This document shows, piece by piece, positions 55,006-64,000 of a DNA stretch of 64,000 bases. The notes under the pieces were generated by a model, which saw only the letters and a list, made by a program, of their open reading frames with translations, was not told the origin of the DNA and did no database searches. Source of the stretch: Isoetes taiwanensis. Its lineage: Eukaryota; Streptophyta; Lycopodiopsida; Isoetales; Isoetaceae. The position numbers were made by a program, and so were the translations under genes. Where the stretch lies: NCBI GenBank assembly GCA_021234155.1, contig JAJEKV010000090.1, positions 3,663,319 through 3,727,318 on the forward strand, written 5' to 3'. Numbering within the stretch: position 1 is the stretch's first letter; each line of letters starts with the position of its first letter.

Positions 55006-55609
55006 TAACTTTATGGGAATTTTTCTGAAGAAATCTGCATGGAAGAAGTATTGTATATGCATAAGGTCTAGTGTAATAGAGTAGACCATATATTCTCGCT
55101 CTTCCCGCACCCATCCGCCTGCTCGAGGTGGTGTGCTCCTTTGTGAATGGATGCAATTGCTCTACATTTTTCATGGTAATTATCTCAACATATACTTATG
55201 TGTTAACGCGCCGTAAAAAGACAAGGATAGCATGCAAAGGAGAAGGAAGTTGACGCTTGTTCTCGCTTTTCTCGACAATGGTTTGAGCAGGCCAAGAAAG
55301 TAGACCACCGCAAAACAAACCGCTTACTCAAAGAAAATAACATTCAAAGCAAGTTGGAAAGAGTAAAAAGAAAAAGACTTGAGGTTTAGAGGACTCATAA
55401 AAAGCTTGAGTTATACAAGTGAGAATTCGTGATAAAAAATCCTTTAGCTCTCCAATTATGATACCGGTCCAAATTTTTCTATTTTGCTTTGATGAGTCGG
55501 GTCGGTCCGGCCATGGGTTGAAGCATCCACTAGACAATAAGGAAAGCTGTCCCAAACAAATATCATTATACAATAAAACATCCCTTGATAGATACTATGT
55601 CGGGTAAAG
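55006..55609. other. Spacer with one short coding-like scrap
   Basis: A plus-strand piece at about 55265-55389 reads RFSRQWFEQAKKVDHRKTNR and continues to a stop; it is lysine-rich and coiled-coil-like, with no recognised family. Nothing else is supported. Confidence 0.35.
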
Positions 55610-56260
55610 GCTTGGAGCTACAAAAACAAGAAAGCATTTGCATCTAGTGTAAGTACTTTCTTTCTCACATGAAACATGGCCAAAATTGAGGTACTGTTGA
55701 AGTGTCATTGGTGGCTCAATAATATGGGCTAGTCTAGCAGTATTATAGTTTCGAGAACAAGTTAGCTTATGATTTCCTAATGGTGATAATATAACATATT
55801 ATCAAAAGAATAGTTATGGGTTGAGAGTGCAACATGGCATGAACGTGTAAATTCAAAGGATGTTGTTTAACAAGTTCTTCGTATAGTAGGAGTAAATGTC
55901 CCAATATTTGTAGAATATGTATACTTTCCTAGCCTATATGGCATGTTTTAGAACTGCTCAAGAACTAGTTTATCAAATTTATATACCTACGTTCAAGCAA
56001 AGTTGAAGGCCTAAATTTGACTTCACAAACTTCAATTGTCTAAAGTTTTACTTAAAGTCTATAGAAAAATTGAACCAAATATGACTAATCCTTATTTGTG
56101 GGTTGTTTACAACTAAAATTGCCAGTTTTGTCTAAAAAATAAACACTCAGAGAAATCACAATGAGAATACGACAACATATCAAAGTAGAAGATGAGAGAA
56201 TCCTTATTTGTGTACCCTCATGTTAATTTCACGATATTCTAATCTATGATGATACTGGCA
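55610..56260. repeat. Spacer duplication, copy 1
   Basis: Shared blocks with 57065-57905 in the same order: AGTGCAACATGGCATGAACG, CCAATATTTGYARAA, CTAGCCTAT...ACATGTTTTGAA-like, TTGAACCAAATATGACTAAT, CACGAT...ATATTCTAATCTATGA. About 1.45 kb separates the copies. No gene. Confidence 0.7.
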
Positions 56261-57064
56261 CTAGAAGCTTATAAGTTCCAATCCTGTTCGAATTAACATT
56301 GGGCGGCAGTTCAAGCTTCTTTCTTCATGGGTCTCACCCCGCCACCAAAGATGTGTGAATTTAATGTTCTGTGATAATATAACTTTCCTTGGCAACATAG
56401 TTGGCATTGAACGTTCTATGCTATTAGATCAGCAGGAGATTGTGTTGAGAAGTCTGGCATGCTAATGTAACATGTTGCCATTCAAAATTATGGTTTTTAT
56501 TTATTTTGGCAAGAATGCCATTTTGAACTGCATGCTGAAACAAAATTTAACAAATTCCTGCCAATGTAATATCATATCCTAACTTAACCCCCAAAAATGT
56601 GGTATTCCAATAGGAAGGCCTAAAATGAGACATGTGAAGGCATTATTCTTTCTCAGAATATGATTTCAGCCACGTGTAGGATTTTATAATTTCATTACTT
56701 TAATTTGTAATACCACTAGATGCGCTTTTGCCTAAAACATTCCTTCTCCGCCAAATGATTTGAACAACACCTCTAAGGGATGCACTCGCTAAATACTTAG
56801 TTTTATTATAGCACAAGCTTCGATCTTGAATAAACGAAAGACAAATTTTGCTTTATTGAGAACTATTTAATGCATTTGAAGACTTTGTTGTTCTAATAAT
56901 CTTGTTTGAAGGTTTTATGTTTACAAATTTCCATGTTTGTGATCATTTTAAGTGGTCTTTTTCAAATTGTCGTTCCGCTACCTTCAAATGAGCTTTTGCC
57001 GTACTTGTTCCTAAAAGTTTGTCATTTCTAAACTAGTTCGTTCTATGCCAAGTATGCTTGGCAA

Positions 57065-57905
57065 AGATATTGAAAGGCTTGGAGCCACAAATAAGAAAGC
57101 TTTTGAACGTAATTTGTGTGTATCTTTTGCTAAAGACGCACCAACATTGAGGCTTATCATTAACAGCTTTCATCTTATTCCCATCAATGTTGGGAAGGGT
57201 AACTAGTCTAACAATATTATAGTCCCAAAAATAAGTCGATTAAGATTTGCTAGTGTTCACAATATAATATATCAACAAAAGAATAGTTACTATTTGAGGG
57301 TGCAACATGGCATGAACGCCTAACTTGAGGTTGGCATTCTCCCCGCTAAGTGGGAGTAAATGCCGCAATATTTGCAAAACTGGTAATCTAGGCTAACAAT
57401 ATTATAGTCCCAAGAATAAGTCGATTATAATTTGTTAGTCGGTGACAATATAGATGGGTAACATCGCAACTTGGCGGATGGTATTTTGACAAGTTCTTCC
57501 AAAGAATGTCTCCAATATTTGCAAAAACGTGCACTTTTCTAGCCTATGTTACATGTTTTGAAATTGCTACAAGAACATATGTAAAGAACTAGTCTATCGT
57601 AATCATATATCTACATAAAGGGAAATTGAAGCTTGGGATTCGATAGCTATGTAAAGAAAGCTTTACTTAAAAACTATAGAAAAAATTGAACCAAATATGA
57701 CTAATCCTTGTTTGTGAACCGATATTCCTAATTCCACGATCCTTTCACATCCTGTTTAAAAGATGACCGTAGAAATCAGAATGACAATGCATTAACTAGG
57801 AAATGTAAATGATAACATATCAAATATGACAGTAGAAAACGACTAAGTAAAATCGTTGTTTGTGCATCCCAATGTTGATTCCACGATCCGTATATTCTAA
57901 TCTAT
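57065..57905. repeat. Spacer duplication, copy 2 (internally repeated)
   Basis: Matches 55610-56260. The block CTAACAATATTATAGTCCCA appears twice within it (57209 and 57393), so it has also undergone a local tandem event. Confidence 0.7.
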
Positions 57906-59399
57906 GAGGGTATTCTAAAGTCGAATTGGCAAAAATTCCACCAAATGAAAGAAGATTTGAGGAAATAAAATAACATAAAATAAAACAACGATAAAAGAAC
58001 CATTATATGCTATGCAAACAAAGCCGACCGACCAAGAAGCGGTGGATATCCCGTGCAAACAAAGCCAAGACTAATATGCAGCAATAGACAACTAGGGATG
58101 GCGTGGATATCCTCTCAACGCCAAGACTAATATGGAGGCCGAGACAACCGTGATAACCCAACCGCATCCACCAAGAAAATATTGAAAAAGCAAAGCCAAG
58201 AGAAAATACGTATAAACATTATAGTAACTTATCCGAGCAGATGCTTCCATGTGATGTTGAAGCTATGCTTTGCGATCCACGCCAAGTAGCATCGATCGTA
58301 GCCCGAAGCTACCGAAACCACTAGACATCTATTTGGCTCAAGAATCGCACTCTACAGAGGCTAAAAAATACAACAGATCGCGGTAATAATGAGAGATTAT
58401 GCCCGGCCAATCGCTTGGCAAGGCATAATCCAAAGAACCGCAACACTATAGCAGCATTCCAATAATATCATTGACCAATTGGAAAATGGTAGAACTGCGG
58501 GAAATATCAACGCCTCACGCAAAAATTTTTCGGTAACTCAGGCTCATGTGTCCGCCCCTAAAAGCAAAGAAATTAGCTCAAAAGACCATGGCACATGTGA
58601 TGACAAGAATCAAAAAGATCATTTTGGGCATGCAAAAAGCGATAGCCTAAGCTAGAAAAGGATAAAACAATTAGAAAATGAATTGCCGGAGGCTTATCTT
58701 GGTCCCTCGCAGATTTTTACAATTTCTCGTGATTTGCGCTTCCCCGAGGAAAGTGGGTCTTCGAATGTACCAACCTCGCTACATTTGAACTTTCAAGGGT
58801 ATTGTTGAAGCTCGAGTAGCTTACTCCCTAAACTTCTCGCCTTCGCTTGAGTTACCTAGAATTCGCTGACTCGACTCACCACCGAGAACTTGTTATTCAG
58901 CTAATGAAGTAGGATAAGTCCTTCCTCACAGGGTTCAAGAAGCATGCTGAAAATCGAAATCATCTGGAAGCAATGTCAAACAAGAGTTGCTCTTTTGCTG
59001 AAAGAAAAACCCATTACAGCTCCTTTATGACCTTTCAAGCAACCAAAAACAAGGTTATGTGATTAAACGGAGCAAATCATTGAAATGGGAGCAAAAGGAA
59101 TATTCCTCAAAGATTCCCTTTTTTTTCCCAAAAAGGAGCTAAAATGAAGTAAAAAATTTATTTTGGTCATAAAATTGCATTTTGACCCCCCCAAAATCAC
59201 TCATTTTTTTGTGCAAAGAGAAAATTGACTATGTCAAAGTGACACTTTTCCTAACAGTTAGAATTTACCAGGAGTGTGTTTTTAGAGAAAACCACTAATT
59301 TAAGTGTACATCCCACACAACATTTTGTTAGCTTGATTGTATTACGTAAAAAGGTACTTTTAGGTTACAATTAATTATTTTTGATGATATAATATTTTA
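57906..59399. other. Spacer, no gene recognised
   Basis: Contains a weak repeat (GTGGATATCC and GCCAAGACTAATATG twice, 58042-58135). No protein family is recognised on either strand. Confidence 0.4.
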
Positions 59400-59560
59400 A
59401 AGTACCAAAATTATATTCCGTAATATACTTTTTGTTATTCGAGGATAAAAGTATTCCTAATACACTTTTGCTTTTCTTAAAAGTCAAAGTGTATTCCGTA
59501 TCACATTTTTGTTCTTGTTTAATTCAAAGTGTATTCCGTATACACTTTTTGTCGCATTAA
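59400..59560. repeat. ATTCCGTAT short-repeat cluster, left
   Basis: At least three units of GTGTATTCCGTATMACAYTTTTG at 35-40 bp steps. One (59525-59547) is AAAGTGTAT-TCCGT-ATACACTTT, a perfect 9-bp inverted repeat. A related unit is at 59970-60005. Confidence 0.7.
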
Positions 59561-60009
59561 GTTTTTGAGACTCAACAAAGGATCTTGCAATTTTCCAGGT
59601 TTTTTGGGTTTTTGGCATTTTCAATGACCTTGCAATTTTCTCTGTTTCAGTTAATTTGAAATGACCTTGCAATTTTATTTTTTTTTATGTGCGATTTTAT
59701 TTTTTTTTTTTTTTATGTGGGAATATATTTCCTATTCTAGAATAACAAAATGATAAACAAAGCAACATTAAATAGGCTTTTCAACATTTTCCATGACTTC
59801 ACAATTATTTTTTTTTTCAATTATTTGAATGACCATAGGAAGACACAATAAATTATTTGTTTGTTTCTTTGGGATACAGGAGGATGGTTCTAAATAATAA
59901 AGGGACTTCCTTTCTTTGATTTGTGGGGACTAGGGATACCGGATTGTGGTCCAAAAAAAACAGGAAAATGTATTCTGGAATACACTTTGTATTCCAGAAT
60001 AGGATTTTG

Positions 60010-63000
60010 CTTACGACTTTGAATGAGAGGGGGCTTAATTTTTTTTCTCGCCTCCTCCGGGTTTGATCCGGGCGATAATCTTGTTTGGTGATCTATTTCG
60101 CTCTAGATTGTTGGTTATGAAACCCCGGCCGATGGCGACTCGATATGTTATACCGGGTTGCCCGGAGCAGTTCAAGGACCTCGATTTAGGTTAGGGTAAA
60201 GAACTCCATGTGCAAACAGTGCTGGCTGTCCGACCACCAAATGCATGTGAAGTTTGGCCGTGGTGCTATGGCATGTGAAGTTTGTCGGCGCTGTCGGCTC
60301 GCTTTGCTTTTACTCGCTTCTGATATGATGCCCTTCAAAATTTCAGAATGGCATCTGAACTACTTCGCCTACAAGCAGCCTTCTTCTCGAAGCCGAAGCT
60401 TCTACAAGCAAAGATCCGAAGCTTTTTCGCTCTATACAGCTTGTGTTTTCACAATACTTTCAAGAATCATGAAGGTTTCCCTTTGTTTCTTTTTATCCAT
60501 ATTTCTCTAACTTCTAAGTCCTCGTGGGCATGGCCGACCTCCAAACCAATCCGAAAGGTGCCTCTAAGTTGCATGTTTAATGTTCGGCGTAACAACAATC
60601 CTCCGAAAAACTTGTTGCCTCGCTCGTCGCCACCAAAGTACCTTTTGATGGATTAGAATTAAAAGCATGTATATGCTTATTTTCACAATGTTTTTGAATT
60701 GCGCTTTGCTAGTGACTTTGGATTTGATCCTTTAGAGCTTGGGAAGGAACCAAGAGCTTGAGATGGTATGTTCAGCGTAACTTGTCCATGCTCGCTTTGC
60801 AATGGTCGGGTAGCCGGAATTCTATTTACCGATGTAAGTATTGCAATCTTGTATCCACATTTACCTCTTTCTTCTTCTTCGACTCCCATGAAATTCTCGG
60901 ATGCCTTTCTACGCTAGCATAATATCAATTCAAAAGACTTGCCAATATGGTACCAAGGTGTGCTACCAAATTTGAGTTTCCGATACACGTGGACACTTCT
61001 CATTGTGCGCCAGCCTTCATGACTTCAAAATTATCGATGTTTATCCAACCATCAAGTGTGAAAAGGAAAGCTCTTTGTAGGTCAATCAAGTTAGTACCGT
61101 AGTCGAGGCGCATACTTAAGCAGCTTTGAAATTCAACGGCAACTCAAATATGTTGGATTGATCTATTTTTGCCATAATTAATCGTGTTGGTGGATGGCAA
61201 CTCTTTATCCGCGTAAATTGGCAACTTCTAAATTACTAATAATGTAATGCTTTGTGGATAATTTTCTTTGACCGCAAAGCCTCCGGTATGTTACTAATCT
61301 ATGCCAAAGCCTTCTTTCCAAAGGCCGGACAACAATATGTTCAATGGTTCCATTCCTTCACCATTAGCAAGCTCTCCCATCTCATAGAACCGTAAGGAGG
61401 GTTCATGCTATAGACTTGACCTCACGCCTATGTTCATGTATATATGTTCTCGCTTATGCAGCCACCTAAGGAATAACAAATTTTTATCGAACATTTGTGA
61501 ACATTTCAAGTCTACAAAGTATTCAATTATTGTAAGTGTTTGACTAACTTTTTGTAATAGAAACTCAAGGACAATTTATAAATTCATCATCTTTACACTT
61601 AACAGGCCATAGGGATGAATAAATTTGATAGAAATTGAATACCGCTGCTATCACAAATTTGGCAACACTTCGCATTTGTAAGCTCTCTCTCTCATCCGGG
61701 TGCAAATTTTAAGAATCTGGGTTACGTGATATTTCACGAGGGTTGAACGCATTTACATGGTTATTCAAAGTGTCCAAAGCAGCTTGAACCAAAGAAAGAC
61801 ATGGTGATTTGCTTAGATTAGCCGAGATCGACATTTTGATTGATTCTACGCCAAGAAAGCTTTTGATATCTTTGGCCTTGCAGCCCCAATAGAGATTAGA
61901 TCTAGATGTTTGGCTTTTCTCAAGATATTTCATAGATATATTGATGTCGTGGTGGCTTTTAAATAATAGTGCAAGATTACCGCTTGTCGCGGCATTGAAG
62001 CTTGCTTTGAGATCTCTCTAAAACGTGTGCATTCTCAGGTGTTTATTACTCCCATTTTCCATGAATGATGCTGGGTGCAATTAGAGAACATCCAGCAGGT
62101 TTGCTAATGAAATATATCATGGCTCTAGAATACTTTAACAATTGTTCACATGAAAGTTAAAGAAGTTAAATCTTTAAATTGAAGCAATAGTAGCAAAGAA
62201 TTTATCTAGCTCCAGCTCGCAGCCACCAGTCTGTGCCCGAGAAAGCCTCTTGTTCGCCAAACAAAAGCAACCCATAATTTCGGGTCCCAATTGGTATTGC
62301 ATGTCACGCCCATACGTTTGCCAAAGAAGTGCCATAACCCAAAAAAAAAAAAATATATAGCAAGCACCCACACCATTGAACTAACCCCAAAGGATCTTTT
62401 GGGGACCTTAATCTACAGATGTCGAGTATTTGGGGCCTTCTATGACATGTACACACCACACTCTTAAGTCGGTACTATATTCTCAATCAGGAAAACACAT
62501 GTCGATCGTGGGCTTGAGAATTTGGGATCTTTCAAACTAGATAAAACTCGCGGATCGACAATATTATTTTTTTCTCCTTGCAAAATATTAATCTACTACT
62601 TAGTGGAGACTACTTGTAAATGATCATGTGAGATGTACACTTCAACTACCATATAAAACTGTGGTTTCCGCGTCATTGCTTAATTGACAACTACCATGTA
62701 AAATTGGGTTTTCTATCATTGCTTAATTGACCCGCTTAAATCCTTAAAATAACAACAATTGCCCAAGCAAAAGCTCTGGCCAATGGCATCAAAGATATTA
62801 ATCATCGGCAAAATGAAGGAAGCTTCATCCTTGGTTGAAGGCTTTAATATGTATTGAAGAAATACTACCTTGGTGATTGCTTGTCAATGGCCACTAGGCT
62901 AGGCCACGATGATGGACAAATCATACTTCGCTTATGCTATGATTGTTTGTCAATGGCCACTATTACATTTTCTTCGTGTTCACACTTTTGAATATCTCAG

Positions 63001-63090
63001 ATTCACATCAAAAGTTCCATCCATTCTTCAAAGATTTCGCAATGCGTGATGACAATTTTAACAGCTTGGGGTGCTCTAAACCTTAACATA
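60010..63090. other. Spacer, no gene recognised
   Basis: Somewhat higher GC near 60050-60330, with GGCATGTGAAGTTTG-type duplication (60243 and 60269). The 100-codon frames at 60208-60656 have no recognised family. The rest is AT-rich spacer with a short A13 run near 62341. Confidence 0.4.
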
Positions 63091-63099
63091 TAGGCAACA

Positions 63100-63290
63100 T
63101 GTTATTCCGTATACATATTTGATTTCTTAGAAAGCAAAGGTGTATTCCGCATCATTTTGTTTCTTAGAAATTGTGTATTCCGTATCACACTTTGCTTTCT
63201 TTGAAAAATCCAAAGTGTATTCCCCGAATACATGTGTCTTTTCTAGAAAAGCAAAAAATGTATTCCGTATCATACACTTTTTTTTTACAT
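63100..63290. repeat. ATTCCGTAT short-repeat cluster, right
   Basis: Five units of the same GTATTCCGTATCACACTTTG repeat as at 59.4-59.56 kb, in the same apparent orientation, spaced 35-50 bp with CTTAGAAA/TCTAGAAAAGCAAA between. Confidence 0.7.
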
Positions 63291-64000
63291 TTTTGTTTTT
63301 GTGCCCTAGTGTTCATTTGTTTACTTGATTATTTCCTTGTTTTTATTCACCAATAGATCGCCGTAACATGTCAAACATGTTTGATGGAACAAATTAAACG
63401 TGGAGACTTAGGACGATACCCAGCTTGCAATGTCCGATAAGCCGTATTGTTCAATATGCACCAAATTTGAGGGTGCCAAATTAATGTACTAAAATTTTTA
63501 AAGAAATAATAATTATTTTTTCTTTCTATTTTGATGCTTTTAATATCTCACTTTCGAGATTATGTATACATGTCTACATTTTGCCATTTTCAAGGGTGTT
63601 TCTTTTGCAAAACAAACTTGTCACTTAATGAGGGGCCAAAATGGGGGAAAAAAATTGAACCTTCCAAATTTTCAAGTTTATCCAAAAAAAGGCCAATTTT
63701 AAGACCATGGTGTGTTTTTTTAAAGGAATTTTGAAACGGAGTGCCGCAACACTCCCGCTTAATTTGCAATCTTGTTCAAAAGGCTTATCCTGTACATTCT
63801 TCATATCCCATATCAGCAATAGTTGTTATCCATTCCACCATCGATAATTCTCGCCATCGCAAATGATCTACACATGTTACCCATTCTCAGGTCCATAATT
63901 TTTCCATATAGAGCTTTTTGAGAACTTCATCTCATCAACGCCAAAGACATACACAACATGATCCGAGGAGCCTATTGCAATCTAATTTATGAGTGCTCAT
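63291..64000. other. Spacer to window end, no gene recognised
   Basis: AT-rich. Short frames only, none matching a family I know. Confidence 0.4.

Noticed and set aside
60048-60180. GC-rich stretch CCTCCGGGTTTGATCCGGGC as a tRNA or rRNA fragment
   Set aside because: GTTTGATCC resembles a tRNA T-arm, but no matching acceptor stem or anticodon arm could be folded around it by eye.
1-64000. CRISPR arrays, bacterial operons, rRNA or organellar gene insertions
   Set aside because: No regularly spaced direct repeats with unique spacers, and no rRNA or plastid/mitochondrial coding sequence was recognised. tRNA genes were not systematically searched and could be missed without a covariance model.

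Overview
The window is nuclear DNA of a land plant. It has intron-bearing gene remnants with GT/AG junctions, a plant-type Ser/Thr kinase, PPR, Dof and D-cysteine-desulfhydrase relatives, an 11S-globulin (legumin-type) gene, a chromodomain Ty3/gypsy element, LINEs, a CACTA element and hAT-type MITEs. Long AT-rich spacers and heavy repeat decay point to a large, repeat-rich genome. The PPR style and a legumin-like gene fit a fern or another seed-free vascular plant, but that is inference.

Layout. 1-3.6 kb: a heat-shock-element-like repeat and a decayed D-cysteine desulfhydrase-like gene on the minus strand. 3.7-4.7 kb: the only clearly intact protein gene, an intronless 331-residue kinase. 4.9-16.4 kb: palindromes, an orphan exon and two decayed LINEs in opposite orientations. 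16.4-19.6 kb: a LINE ORF1-type fragment and a 1.1-kb tandem duplication, one copy carrying a 254-bp hAT-like MITE. 19.6-22.7 kb: a broken Dof-like gene and a broken PPR gene. 22.7-29.1 kb: spacers with dispersed repeats and a 5'-truncated LINE. 29.5-38.2 kb: a diverged LTR fragment and a decayed chromodomain gypsy element on the minus strand, with a putative 1.52-kb 3' LTR and no 5' LTR seen. 38.3-41.4 kb: an unrecognised acidic protein gene on the minus strand, cut by a 180-bp hAT MITE with a perfect 8-bp target duplication. Upstream of it are a TATA box, two copies of a long hairpin, a minisatellite and a 5-bp-periodic array of heat-shock-like units. 42-46.5 kb: foldbacks, tandem repeats and an OB-fold/zinc-ribbon-like fragment. 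46.5-52.3 kb: an 11S globulin gene split by a 4.68-kb CACTA element with a GAG target duplication. 52.3-64 kb: foldbacks, duplicated spacers and an ATTCCGTAT-type short repeat, with no gene recognised.

No working pathway can be read from the neighbours. Almost every recognisable gene except the kinase is broken, often by a transposon whose boundaries can be set to the base. The best leads are the CACTA-interrupted storage-protein gene, including exon-like cargo inside the CACTA, and the unidentified acidic gene with its unusual upstream repeats.
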